In this document: piece after piece, positions 41,301 to 56,034 of the stretch | Layout: every line of letters starts with the position of its first letter | Numbering within the stretch: the stretch's first letter is position 1 | Source: Inia geoffrensis | Taxonomy: Eukaryota > Chordata > Mammalia > Artiodactyla > Iniidae | Assembly: GCA_036417435.1 (NCBI GenBank) | Contig: CM070900.1 | Coordinates: 114,863,315-114,927,314, forward strand | Direction: 5' to 3' | DNA length: 64,000 bases | The notes under the pieces: model-generated | What the model was told of the DNA's origin: nothing | Seen by the model: the letters and a program-made list of their open reading frames with translations, nothing else | The model's database searches: none | Made by a program: the position numbers and the translations under genes

Positions 41301-44300
41301 TTGACAAAGTGATGTTCTGGGTAGCTTCCTCCACTTCAATAGGTCTATTTTTCTCAGAAAAGATGAAGACCCCATAAGGATCATCACTAGCCAAAACTAT
41401 TAATGTGGCATTAGTATGAACTCCCAAAGAGCCACTGGAGACACTGAGGATACACACAGAGAATGCCTTATCCAATTCTGGATCTTCATCAGGCAATATT
41501 TCCACTGTGATGTTGGCGCTCTTCTGTCCAATCTCAAATGTGACGTTGCCAGAGGTGAAGGCCAGATCGCCATCAGGATCAGAGTCTATGCTCCAAAGCA
41601 AAGTCACTCGAGACAAAGTCCCATGACTTCTCATAATCTTTAAAATATTTAATATTAAAATGTATTAAAAGAAGAATTAAAACCATTGACTTAGAGGTCT
41701 GTAAATACAGAATGATAACGGGATATTAAGTTTTTATTTTATTTTATATAAGCTGTTCTCAAGAATATAAAATTCTTGAAGGCAATGAACTACCCATATT
41801 TGAAGACCCTCAGGGAGTCCCACTTAAAAAGTGATTGTTGCATGAAATGACAGACTGAACATTTTTAGCTTCTAACTAAACTATAGCTGTATCACTTCTG
41901 CAACTATAACATACATTAGTAATAAAGCAAATGTAATTAACAGTGTATTACATTTAAGTATATTCATGAAAATGTTTACATTTCCTTCAAAGAAGGTATA
42001 TACTTTATTGTAAGGAATAGATGACTGATAATTTTTCTGAAAAGTTAGCCTTAAAACTCATTTTTAAAAACAAATTATATTTAATTGTATGTTCAATATA
42101 ATATAAAAAACAAAAATTCAGGCTTCCCTGGTGGCGCAGTGGTTGAGAGTACGCCTGCCGATGCAGGGGACACGGATTCGTGCCCCGGTCCGGGAAGATC
42201 CCACATGCCGCGGAGCGGCTGGGCCCGTGAGCCATGGCTGCTGAGCCTGCGCGTCCGGAGCCTGAGCTCCGCAACGGGAGAAGCCACAACAGTGAGAGGC
42301 CCGCGTACCGCAAAAAAAAAAAAAAAAACAAAACAAAACAAAACAAAAAATTCACCAAAAAGTACATAACCCAAGGTTATATAAAACACATTTAAGAAGC
42401 AAGAAATATTTTGTCAACAGTATATTAAAAAGAATGAAAAGCCTAAAAAAATCACTTCAAGTTAAGTCCCAACTAAAAGTAATTTTTATTTATACTTAAA
42501 ATATGAATGCTGGCTCAAAATAAAGTTAGAGACAGGAATTTATAAAACTTGATGCTTTCCCTTAATCCTTTTTTTTTTTCTTTCTTTAGTATTGGGTTGG
42601 CCAAAGAGTTCATTTGGTTTTTTTCCGTAAGATGGCTCTAGCAGTGCTTAGTTGTCTTTAACTTCATTAGAAACAATTTTGTTAGATTGTATTGTAACGG
42701 CTATCATATCAGCATGCATTAAAAAAAAAAAAAAAATTGGTGATTTTTTGTGTAGCCATTTTAATATTGAAGATGGAGGAAAAAAGCAACATTTTTGGCA
42801 TAGCTGCATTATCTCAAGATAGGTAAAAATGCAACCGAAATGCAAAAAAAGATTTGTGCAGTGTATGGTGAAGGTGCTGTGACTGATAGAACATGTCAAA
42901 AGTGGTTTGTGAAGTTTCATGTTGGAGATTTCTCGCTGGACGATGCTCCATGGTTGGGTAGACCAGTTAAAATTGACAGCGATCAAATAAAGACATTACT
43001 TGAGAACAATCAACGTTATACCACATAGGAGATAGCTGACATACTCAAAATGTCCAAATCAAGCACTGAAAATCATCTGCAGCCGCTTGGTTATGTTAAT
43101 CGCTTTGATGTTTGGGTTCCGCATAAGTCAAGGGAAAAAAAACCTTCTTGACTGCATTTTCGCATGCGATTCTCTACTGAAACGTAATGAAAATGTTCCG
43201 CTTTTAAAACAAATTGTGATGGACAATGAAAAGTGGATACTGTACAATAATGTGGAACGGAAGAGATCGTGGGGCAAGTGAAATGAACCATCACCAACCA
43301 CACCAAAGGCCAGTAGTCATCCAAAGAAGGTGATGTGTATATGATGGTGGGATTGGAAGGGAGTCCTCTATTATGAGCTCCTTCCGGAAAACCAAACGAT
43401 TAATTCCAACAAGTGCTGCTCCCAACTAGACCAACTGAAAGCAGCATTCAATGAAAAGCGCCCAGAATTAGTCAACAGAGAACACAAAATCTTCCATTAG
43501 GATAACACAAGACTGCGTGTTTCTTTGATGACCAGGCAAAAACTGTTACAGATTGGCTGGGAAGTTCTGATTCATCCGCCATATTCACCAAACGCTGCAC
43601 CTTCGGATTTCCATTTATTTCAGTCTTTCCAAATTTTCTTAATGGAAAAATTTCAATTCCCTGGAAGACTATAAAAGACACCTGGAATAGTTCTTTGCTC
43701 AAAAAGATAAAAAGTTTTGGGAAGATGGAATTATGACATTGCCTGAAAAAAGGCGGAAGGTAGTGGAACAGAAGGGTGAATATGTTGTTCAATAAAGCTC
43801 TTGGGGAAAATGAAAAATGTGTCTTTTATTTTTACTTTAAAACCGGAGGAACTTTTTGGCCAATCCAATAATTAGTTACTTGGATTTCCCTGGTGGCACA
43901 GTGGTTACGAATCTGCCTGCCAATGCAGGGGACATGGGTTCAATCCCTGGTCCGGGAAGATCCCACGTGCCATGGAGCAACTAAGCCCATGAGCCACAAC
44001 TACTGCGCCTGCATGCCACAACTACTGAAGCCCATGTGCTCTAGGGCCCGCATGCTGCAGCTACTGACCCCACTTGCCTGGAGCCCATGCTCTGCAACAA
44101 GAGAAGCCACTGCAATGAGAAGCTCACGCACCGCAACAAAAAGTATCCCCCACTCGACCCCACATGCTGCGGAGCAACTAAGCTCATGAGCCACAACTAC
44201 TGAGCCCGTGCGCCACAACTACTGAAGCCCACACACCCTAGAGCCTGCGCACCGCAACTACTGAGCCCATGCGCCACAACTACTGAAGCCCACGTGCTCT

Positions 44301-47300
44301 AGGGCCCACATGCTGCAACTACTGAGCCCACATGCCTAGAGCTCATGCTCCGCAACAAGAGAAGCCACCGCAATGAGAAGCCTGTGCACAGCAACAAAGA
44401 CCCAAAGCAGCCAAAAAAACAATAATAAAATAAATTAGTTATCCCTTCTGAAGTTGTTTAATTTACTCCACAACAGTTTACTGAAGATCTGCCATGAGAA
44501 TACAGAAAAGATATATTTTGAGTGATCCTTCATATCACTTGTATAAAATCTGAGAAAGCTGAGCAAGTTTCTAGCTCCTCTAAATTATTTAACCATAGAA
44601 TCCTACTTAATTCCTACTGGATGAATGCAGAGTAGACACACACAGACATACACATGCACACACACACATAGAGTTGTTATTATTGCTGTTCACAAATGTT
44701 TTGGATTTTCTTTCCTTCTGGGAGAGATACAAGCCAGGAATGCACTTCTCTACCTGGTTACATTAGCGTTGTCATGTGACTTGCACTTGCTTTGACCAAA
44801 GAAGTTAAGTGGAAATGCTGTGAATCAATTCCAGAAAGAAGCTGAAGAGCCAGTATGCAGTTCCTCACATTCACATTTCCCCACTCCATGGAGAGAGAAG
44901 CACCTGTTGAGATGTAGCCCCTACAATCCTCAGTCCTAAGTCACTGATGACAGCCCACTTCAGATGGACATAAACCATGAGTGAAAAATAAATCTTTGTT
45001 GTTGTAAGCCAATGAGATTTGGAGATGTTTGTTACCACAGCCTATGTGAATCAATATAAAAATCTATGTAGGACAGATCCTTTGTATTCCTTAAAGAGTC
45101 AGGAATCCTCAGTCATAAGATGTATTTGTATGCAAAGTAAAAGACAAAGACAAATGCCAAATCGCTGTTTAATTATCAGTTTGAATTGTCTGTGCCTCTC
45201 GGCTCATTCCCCTCCCCTTAAATAGAAAAAAATTAACATAAAGTACACCTTAATAATACAATAAAACAGTGTTAAAAGCAATGTCTATGACTGGAGGAAA
45301 ATGTACTTACCGTTAATGTAACAGTGCTGTACCCATCTTCTGGTTCAGTTCCACTGACAAAGAGTGACTCAGGGCTAAATTCAAATACACCGTGAGCATG
45401 GTCAGAGGCTGCAATTGTCACTAGAATTTGGGAAGCCACTCCTAGACTGGCTGCATGGGTAAGTTCCAACAAACAGAAGAAAATGTCAATCAGTAATTTA
45501 CAAACCAAAGGGAAAAGCAAGGAACAACTTTTTGAAAAGAGATGTACCATTCACTGAGCATGTTCTAATTTGCTTTAGAAAGAAAGGCACACACAAATGG
45601 CTGCCACGCATATTCATGCTTTTACGACCTTCCTCTGTCTGGGCACTAACGTGATATACAAGTGCTGCATAAGCACTTGGAGATGAATAAGGAAAACTTG
45701 TTTTTCTTTTTCTTCTCTATGAAAGAGAACATTCTTCCACATGGAGCATATGAGGAAATTCTCCCATGACCTTTGCTAACCTCAGAAGAACGTGAGCCAA
45801 AATGATTCTTACCCTTAGGAAACAGTAGTTTCCCTACGATTTTCATCAATCTGACTGCACAGATTCTTGGTTTCCAAATGTGCATTAATTCTAGGCCTAT
45901 TTTCATCATATTATGATATTATAGATCTACCTCTCCTGGTCTCATCCAGTCCTGTAACTAAAAAGATGCCAAGATCTAAAGAAGTATTTAATTTTTTCCT
46001 AAGAAGTATGTTCAACTTTTATGTTGCATTAATGGATTCGAACGAGAAAATAAACAATCCCAAAATTAGGAGAGGAATTAAATACAGAAGTTACATGAGG
46101 CGTTGATGGAAGTCAGGAATGAGAGGGGTGGGAACATGAGTTCTGAAACTAAAATATAAAACCTGACATGGTGAAAAAGGAATGTTTTGAGGATTCCTCA
46201 ACAGGAATCCTTCTGAGGGTTAGTAAGAGTGCTCCCTAAAGAAAACAAGTATTCTATGTATTCTCCCTTAATATGAAAAATATTTGAGGTAAAAGCTGAA
46301 TCATGTTTGTATACGAATATAATTCAAAAGGCATCCTCTTTTCAATATTCCCACCCATTAACTGGCAACTTATTCTCCCCATTTGTTTTCTTCTTAATTT
46401 CTCTTTCCCATTTGTTCTGATTAAAAGTTACATATAAAGACCCGTTTGTTTTCATAAAGAAAATCAGTGTGATACATTTTACATGAAAATATAAATGTTC
46501 TATTTATCTTTTTCAGGTACTCAAAGCGATGTAAAACCTTTTTCAATAATCACTTTTGTAAATGATACCAAACAAAATTTCTGTTATAATTAGAATCAGG
46601 AAACTGCATTAGGTTCACACAGGGAGGTGGAGAGTCTGGGCTTTGGAGGCAGACAGGACCTGATTGTGACCTGATCACTTTCTAGCTGGCTGACAATAAC
46701 ATGGAACAAATAATACTTCATAAAGTTGTGCTGGTTAATGAGATGAAATACATAAAGGACCTGCATGTAGTAGGTATCAATAAATGGTTAATTTTCTTGT
46801 CTCTAAAAAGTTAAAATGTAGAATAGTAAAGGGGCCTTGGAACAGCTGCTTACCACGTCTGTGAATAGCTGGAAGGAAGAATTCCATGTTCCCATCACCA
46901 CTACCACTGCCATCAACCCTAAAGAGTTCAGTCACTTCACAAGGAGAAACACAGAGACACAACCCACGCAACACACGTTGACACAATGAGAAAATTGAGA
47001 GCTCTTAAAACATATCCAGCAAAGAGGAAAATACAGTAATATTAGACATGCATTCTTCAAAAAAAAAAAACATATTAGGTGGTAATAGTATAACATTAGT
47101 CAAGCTACCAATATATAAAACTTTCATTCATAGCTACAGGAAATATTCCATGTAGGCTGTAATTGGCATGTCCCACTTCTGCCAATTTAACTAGTTTTAT
47201 TTTTAAATTTTCACTTTACAACAGTGTAAATTGTTTTTAACATTTTAAATATGTTTTAAACATCTGTGTGCACGTATCAGCTTACACTTAGTCCTATATA

Positions 47301-50300
47301 CCTTTGACAGTCACCTTACCACTTACAGCCACCAATTCCAAAGTAGGGAAAGGCATCTAACATTTCCCTTCAACCACATGCTTAAATTCCCACCATATGT
47401 ACCATTCTCAGGCTTGATCACCCTTTTGCCACTGACATTTCTCAAAGAACCCTGGACAAGCAGCCAAAAAAACTCGGCTTCAGCCCTGGCTATGAGAGAC
47501 AGCAGTTGTAAAACCTTCAGCAAGTCACTAAACCTCTTGGTACCTCACTTTTCTCACCTACGAAAGGTGCCTGCTGCCTTTTACAGAACTACTGTAAAGA
47601 TCAAATAAATAATATTGTAGAAAATGAAGTACCCTGGCAATATATAAAGACTATAATAAAGAGAAAATAATTCTAACTTTACTTCCACTACATCTCACAA
47701 GCCAACCATTATTTTGCCAAATATCTGCAAAGAAAGAGGACAGGAAGGGCAGCGATGGCAGCAGTGGAAAAGGAGTAAGAGTAGCAAGACCACATCCACA
47801 CCTATGTGCTTCTACCAGTATCCTTGATTGACATGCCAGTCTAAGATCTGCCCTGCTCTTCTGTGCTTCCCCTCCAAAGGACTGGGATATATATGAGAAT
47901 TTATGGCACCCCAAACCTGAAATGATCTTAGAGACATAAGAGGCAAAATGGATTTCAGGGACTTTCCAGTGCGTGGCTTGGCTTCCGTATTAACCATAAG
48001 TTGTGAGGAAGAGGGGTGAAATTTAACAGCAATGTACCCTGGCTAGCATAAAACATCTACTCAGGTGGCTATCATATGTAGAATTAGTCTTACAGGCAAA
48101 ACAGTGAGGAATAAGGGTTTCTCCTTTGATCCTCAAAAGAATTTAGCTCTACAAGCTATTTCACCTCTTAGGCAGTCCCAGCTACGACTTGAGGAATGGA
48201 GGCCAGCGTCTAGATTCCTCTACCTCCAATCCACACTCAAAGGGGGAGGAGAGGATCAGCTTCTCTGCCAGTATTGCCCACTTACAGTACAAGATTTGTT
48301 TTCAAATTAGTACTCATGCCCAATTAATACATAACGACGCATATTCTAGAGATATAGGAGGAAGTTTCTATATAAAATCACAAGTATCACTATGATCACA
48401 AATATCATTTCTGAAGAATATTTGATGCTCCTTATTAGTCAATATTAGGTAATGCTCACTAACAGTTTCTCTATTACACAAGTATTTTTAGCTATAAGTA
48501 ATACAAAGAACAACTCTTCAAATACTTTATAGTGACCTCTGATTAATGAAGTCGTTTCATGAAAATAATGATTTGGAAATGAAAGGACTTGTCTCTAGAA
48601 GACAAGCAAAGCTGGTATTGTTACATGACACCAGCCCAGCAGGTTGTCCAGCATAGTTTCACTGTTTTATGTAGTCAACCAAGCTGTGGCGCTGTTTAAT
48701 CATTTCCCTGGCTTGTCCTTTGCTGCCACCTGGGCTTTGGGAAAACAAGGAAGGGAAACATGGGAAAATTTTGTCATACTTACCCCAAAGTCTCACTGCA
48801 TACTAAAAGACAATCTTAGTATTTCTGTCTTACCCAATTTCTCTCTTTGGATGGCTTATTCAGTACTATGACTTTCTTCACCAAAACTTAAAAATAATAA
48901 TAAGCTAATAATACCAGCTTTTGTAATGGAAGAGACTGACCTGATGAATACCATACCAGCTCCCAAATTCTTATATTTATAAAGGTAATATGGTACACAT
49001 CTCATGTATACTGTAACACCCCCAGTAGCACCTGATAATCAAACACAGTGATACTTCTGCAAAGAAATGTATATAGTTAATCTAAATGGGATAAATAAAG
49101 ATTATAAGTAGCCTCTCTTCAATACAGATGAGTTTTGCCACAAAATGGATTTTTGACTCCAAAAATCTGTGATAATCAGAGTTTTCGGCATTACAGAATT
49201 GAGAGTAAGGTTTTATTAACCTGTTTTATTGATAATCACCTCATAATGGATTATCTAAAGAGATTAACTTTGACCTGTTTTACAGCTGGAAGTAGCTCTA
49301 AAGGAGCTACTGTGAAAATTGAAATAAGGAAGAAGGTAGAGAGGTGATTTTAGGGGCACCTACTCTGAATGATAGCTATAATTTGGTGATTCAGTATAAT
49401 TAAATGATTTCATTGTAAAAGCACATCTACTTTAGGAAAAGACCAATGGGTAATGAAAGGGGGAAAACTAGCACAATAGATTAATTCAAAAGAACTTATT
49501 TCCTTAAAAGAATCTACTACCACCATGGTGAGTGTACAAGTAAATATTTGACATTTTTGAGTCTTACCTCCTCCCTCCAAGTTTAACAACTCAACTTTAA
49601 AGGATTTTTCCAATTCAGGAATAGAATTATCAGTGATGTTAACAGAAATGTACTTAAATCTTTCTCCTGGTTGAAATTCTAAGGTACCAGCAACACTCTG
49701 AAATATAAATAAAAGATTTATCCATTAGATTATAATTATTCTGTATGTGAATGTGTAAAATGAGAATGTTTACTATATCCCAAATTGTTATAAATACTGA
49801 AACAGATGAAGTAAAATATAAAATTGAAAACATTTAAGTGGATATGAATAGTGTTCAATATGAATTCTAAACAAATATCCTCAAACTAAATAAAGCAGAT
49901 GGATTTTTATCTCTCTTGTTTTCCTATTCATCAAAAAAAATTGTTAAGGAAAATGAGAAATCTGAATAGGTGACATCCACAGATTCCTAAAGAATTAAGT
50001 CAATGAGATGCATGGAATTCTTTTGATTAAGTATATTGAGAACTATTCGGTTTATGTTATTGAGTAATTTAAATACTCACTGCATAATAATAATGGTATT
50101 TTCATTCCAAAAATTTCCCCTAGCAATAATAAATATCAATCCACTGGGCATTAATCTTTCCTTGACTATATCACAACTGCAATTCGCGATACAAATCTCC
50201 CATCAGAAAAGTTCATAGCTACTAGAAAAGTAGTTTTTTAAAGTTTTAATGCCCTTTTTCTCCCACTATCTAATATAAGCATTTTCCCCTTAAGTCATGA

Positions 50301-50478
50301 GAATAAATAAAGATGTTTAAATTTTTTTCTAGGGTTAGCTTTTGTGGACAACTGTATTTCATCCTGCAGAGCAATTAATGATCCTAAAGCTAAACTGAGG
50401 AACCCAAGTACCAATGCACTGAATCACTCACTTACTAATTTTTTTCAATATTTTCAAACACATAGCATGTGCATTGCA

Positions 50479-50515
<37 letters not shown>

Positions 50516-53500
50516 AGTACGCGGGCCTCTCACTGCTGTGGCCTCTCCCGTTGCGGAGCACAGGCTCCGGACACGCAGGCTCAGCGGCCATGGCTCACGG
50601 GCCCAGCTGCTCCACAGCATGTGGGATCTTCCCTGACTGGGGCACAAACCCGTGTCCCCTGCATCGGCAGGCAGACTCTCAACCACTGCACCACCAGGGA
50701 AGCCCCATTGCACCATTTTAGATGCTTGGGACTCAAAAACAGCCAAATCATATCTGTATCTCCACGAAAACATTCCCTAAAGAGTATTAAGCACAGGATA
50801 GAAAACAACTGCTATAAAAGACATACAGCAGCTCAAGAAAAAAAAAGTAATTAACCTTGCCTACAGTGCAGTCATCAAAGGAGTAATTCTACAAATCTTA
50901 ACAGCAGAAATAACATTTGACTGTCTTAGGAACCCATGTTATTTGACCTTAGCAATATCTTACACAATTGGCCACTCCCTCTCTCTGGTATTCCGTGATA
51001 CCACATTTCCTATTTTTCCTACCTTTTTAGCTCATCTTTGTGTTCTTTGAATTTTAACATTCTCCTAGGACCTGGAAAAACTATTTTTCATCAGATTCCC
51101 TCTAGACCCTATCTCTAGACAAGGCTGCCATATTCTAGGCTTTTAATGTCACGTATATGTTCCCAACTTCCAAATTTCAACAGGCAAAACTTATTTCATT
51201 GCACTTCGCCTTATTTCACCTTGCAGATACTGTATTTTTTACAAATTAAAGGTTTTAGCGAACCTGCGTAGAGCAAGTTTATTGGTTCCATGTTTTCCAA
51301 TAGCACTCCCTCACTTCTTGTCTCTGTGTCACATTTTGGTAATTCTCACAATATTTCAAACTTTTTCCTAATTGTTATATTTGTTAACAGTGATCTGTGA
51401 TCAGTGATCTTTGATGTTACTATTGTAATTGTTTTGGGGCACAGGGAACTACACCCATATAAGACAGTTAATTTAATAATTGTGTGTACTCTCTGACTGC
51501 TCCACTGACTAGGCATTCCCCCATCTCTCTCCCTCTTCTGGGGCCTCCTATTCCCTTAGATACAACAATATTGAAATTAGGCTGATCAGTAACCCTACAA
51601 TGACCTCTAAGTGTTCAAGTGAAAGGAAGAGTCACATGTCTCTCACTTTAAATCAAAAGCTAGAAATAATTATTAAGCTTAGTGAGAAAGGCATGTCAAA
51701 AGCGAAGACAAGCCAAAACCTACACCTCTTGAGCCAAACAGTTAGCTAAGTTTTAAATGCAATGGAAAAGTTCTTGAAGGAAATTAAAAGTGCTACTCCA
51801 GTGAACTCATGAATGATAAGAAAACAAAACAGCCTATTGATGATATGGAGAAAGTTTTAGTAGTTATATAGAAAATCAAACCAGCCACAACATTCCCTTA
51901 AGCCAAAGCTTAATCCACAGCAAGGCCCTAACTCTCTTCAGTTCCATAAAGGCTGAGCGAGGTAAGGAAGCTGCAGAAGAAAAGTTTGAAGCTAGCAGAG
52001 GTTAGTTCATAAGGTTGATGGGAAGATGCCATCTCTATAACACATAAGTACAAGATGAAACAGCAAGTGCTGATGCAGAAGCTTCAGCAAGTTATCCAGG
52101 AGATCTAGCTAAGATAATGAATGAAGGCGGCTACACTAAACAAGAGATTTCCAATGTAGTTAAAACAGTGTTATATTGGAAGAAAACGCCATCTAGGACT
52201 TTCATAACGGGACAGGAGAATTCAATGGCAGGATTCAAAGCCTCAAAAGACAGGCTAACTTTCTTATCAGGGGCTAATAATGCAGCTGGTGACTGTAAGT
52301 TGAAGCCAATGCTCATTTACCATTCCAAAAATCCTAGGGCCCTTAAGAATTATGCTAAATCTACTATACCTGTGCTCTGTAAGTGGAACAACAAAGCCTA
52401 GATGACAGCACATCTGTTGACAACATGGTTTACTAAATATTTAAGCCTACTGTGGAGACCTACTTCTCAGAAAAAAATATTCCTTTCAAAATATTACTGC
52501 TCATTGACAATGCACCTGGTCACAAGAGCTCTAATGGAGATGTACAATGAGATTCATGTTGCTTTCATAACTGCTAACACAACATTCATTCTGCAACCCA
52601 TGGCTTGAAAATTCTCAGAAACATCTCCAAGGGTATTAGTTTTCTGAAAGTCGTGAAGGATACATACATAGATTTTTTTGTTTGTTTCACTTTGTCTTAG
52701 TTATTAAAGAAAATGATAATCCAACTGGAGATTGGGGATGGCCATATATGACAAACGCACAGCTAACAACATACTCAATGGTGAAAAGCTGAAAGCATTT
52801 CTTCTAAGATCAGGAACAAGACAAGGATACCTACTCTCACCACTTTAATTCAATATAATATTGGAAGTCCTAGACACAGCAGTCAGACAAGAAAAAAAGA
52901 TAAAAGGAATCCAAATTGGAAAGGAAGAAGTAAAACTGTCACTGTTTGCAGACAACATGATACTATACATAGGAAATCTGCAGACAACATGATACTATAC
53001 ATAGGAAATCCTAGAGACCACCAGAAAACTACTAGAGCTCATCAATGAATCCGGTAAAGTTGCAGGATACAAAATTAGTATACAGAAATCTGTTGCATTT
53101 CTATACACTGACAACAAAGTATCAGAGAAATTAAGGAAACAGTCACATTTACAATCACGTCAAAAAGAATAAAATACCTAGGACTAAACCTACCTAAGGA
53201 AGTAAAAGACTTGTACTCCAAAATTATATGATGATGATGAAAGAAACTGAAGACGACACAAACAGATGGAAAGATATACTGTGTTCTTAAATTGGAAGAA
53301 TCAGTATTGCTGAAATGACCATACTACCCAAGGCAATCTACAGATTCAATGCAATCCCTATTAAAATATTAATGTCATTTTTTTAAAGATTTTTTTGATG
53401 TGGACCATTTTTTTAGAGTCTTTATTGAATTTGTTACAATATTGCTTCTATTTTATGTTTTGGTTTTTTGGCCATGAGGCATGTGGGATCTTAGCTCCCA

Positions 53501-54427
53501 ACCAGGGATCAACCCGCACCCCCTGCATTGGAAGGTAAAGTTTTAACCACTGGACTGCCAGGGAAGTCCCTTAATGTCATTTTTCACAGAACTAAAACAC
53601 ATAATTTTAAAATTTGTATGAAACACAAAAGACTCTGAATAGCCAAAACAATCTGAGGACAGAGCTGGAGGAATCAAACTCCCTGACTTCAAAGTACACT
53701 ACAAAGCTACAGTAATCAAAACAGTATGGTACTGGCACAAAAACAGACACATAGACCAATGGAAGCAAAAGTAAACAAATGGGACCTAATTAAACTTTGA
53801 AGTTTTTGCACAGCAAAGGAAACCATCGACAGAATGTAAAGACAACCTACTGAATGGGAGAAAATATTGGCAAATGATATGACCAACAAGGAATTAATAT
53901 CCAACATATATAAACAGTTCATACAACTCAACATGAAAAAAAAACCCAAATAAAAAATGGGCAGAAGAACTGAACAGGCATTTCTACAAAGAGGAAATGT
54001 AGATGGACAACAGGCACATGAAAAGATGCTCAACACAGCTAATCATCAGGGAAATGCAAATCAAAACCACAATGAGATATCATCTCACACCTGTCAGAAT
54101 GGCTATCATCAAAAAAGCACAAATAACGAATGTTGGCAAAGATGTGGAGAAAAGGGAATCCTCATACACTGTTGGTGGGAATGTAAATTGGTGCAGCCAC
54201 AGTGGAAACAGTATGGAGGTTTCTATAAAAACTAAAAATATAACTACCATATGACCCAGCAATTCCATTCTTGAGTATATATATCCAAAAAAACCCCAAA
54301 ACATTAATTTGAAAAGATACATGCACCCCAACGTTCACAGCAGCATTATTTACAATTGCCAAGATATGAAAGCAACCTAAGTGTCCATCAATAGATGAAT
54401 GGATAAAGATGATATATATATATATAT

Positions 54428-54480
<53 letters not shown>

Positions 54481-56001
54481 ATGGAATATTACTCAGCCAT
54501 TAAAAGGATGAAATTTTGCCATCTGTAGCAACACAGATGGACTTAGAGGGCATTATGCTAAGTGAAATAAGTCAGACAGAGAAGGACAAACACTGTATGA
54601 TATTACCTATGTGTGGAATCTAAACAATACAACAAACTAGTGAATATAAGAAAAAGGAAGCAGACTCACAGATATAGAGAACAAAGTATGGTTACCAGTG
54701 GTAGTGAGGCAATGTAGGTTGAGGGAGTGGGAGGTACTATGGGGTGTAAGATAGGCTCAAGGATGTACTGTACAACATGTGGAATATAGCCAATATTTTA
54801 TAATAACTGTAAATGGAACATAACCTTTAAAAATCGTATAAATTTTTTTTTAATTTTTTTAATGAATAAAGGACCTGAATAGACATTTCTCAAAAGAAGA
54901 CGTACAAATGGGCTACAGCTACATGAAAAGGTGAAAATTATCACTAATCATCATGGAAATGCAAATCAAAAGCACAGTGAGATATCACCTCACACCTGTT
55001 AGAATGTATACTGTTAAAAAGACAAGAGATGACAAGTATTGGAAAGGATGTGGAGAAAAGGAAATGCTTGTACACTGTTGGTAGGAATGCAAATTCATAT
55101 AGCAATTATAGAAAACGGCATGGAGGGTCCACAAAAACTTAAAAATAGAACCGTCATATGATCTAGTAATTCCACTCCTGGATATATATCCACAGGAAAT
55201 GAATTCACTATGTTGAAGAGACATCTGCATTCCCATATTCATTGAAGCATTCATTATTCACAGTAGCCAAGATATGAAAACAACCTAACTGTCTTTCAGC
55301 AGATGAATGAAGAAAATTAGATAGTAGATAGATAGAACAGAATATTATTCAGCCTTAAAAAAAAAAAGGAAATCCTGTCATATGCAACAATAGGGATGAA
55401 CCTGAAAAACACCATGCTAAGTAAAATAAGCCAGACACAGAAGGACAAATACTTCATGATCTCACTAATATGTGGAACCTGAAACAGTCAAACTCATAGA
55501 AGCAGAAACTAGACTAGAAGGGTGCTTGCCAGGAACTGGAAGAAGGGGAAAATAAGAAGTTATCAAAGGATGCAAAGTTTCAGTTATGCAAGGTAAATTC
55601 TGGAGCAATACTATGTTGTACACTTGAAATCTGCTAAGAGAGTAGATTTTAAGCATCTTGAAAGAAAGAGAGAAAGGAAGGAAGGAAGGAAGGAAAGAAA
55701 GAAGGAAGGGAGGGAAAGAAAATTATATCTATGTGAGGTGATGGTGTGTTAATTAGCTTATTGTGGTAATCATTTCACAATGTGTATCAAAATATTAAGT
55801 TGTAGGGCTTCCCTGGTGGCACAGTGGTTGAGAGTCTGCCTGCCGATGCAGGGGACATGGGTTCGTGCCCCGGTTTGAGAAGGTCCCACATGCCACGGAG
55901 TGACTGGGCCCGTGAGCCATGGCCGCTGAGCCTGCGTGTCCGGAGCCTGTGCTCTGCAACGGGAGAGGCCACAACAGTGAGAGGCCCGCATACCTCAAAA
56001 A

Positions 56002-56034
<33 letters not shown>

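Larger units (their letters stand above)
41638..45310. other. Intron F-G, 3.67 kb, rich in mobile elements
   Basis: It holds a short SINE (42121-42349), a mariner (42592-43868), an enlarged SINE (43881-44433) and a probable LTR (44690-45056). Confidence 0.75.
52735..54850 (+). pseudogene. L1 fragment: ORF2 reverse transcriptase to 3' end, dead
   Basis: It begins in the reverse transcriptase region ([20 protein letters not shown], then a stop; [13 protein letters not shown], where L1 has the FADD motif, here FADN). It is split by a SINE at 53383-53570, has an internal gap near 53760, and continues to the 3' region with a TA/CA microsatellite. A 32-bp direct repeat lies at 52947-53010. It has no function. 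Confidence 0.88.

Noticed and set aside
43974..44400. Regularly repeated CACAACTACTGA units as a CRISPR-like array
   Set aside because: They are the internal modules of a long-form SINE in a mammalian genome.
50344..50854. Open frames of 112-126 codons
   Set aside because: Derived from the minus-strand SINE at 50482-50705.
52117..52608. A domesticated Tigger transposase gene
   Set aside because: Stops and frameshifts break it and the last third is missing; it is a dead copy.
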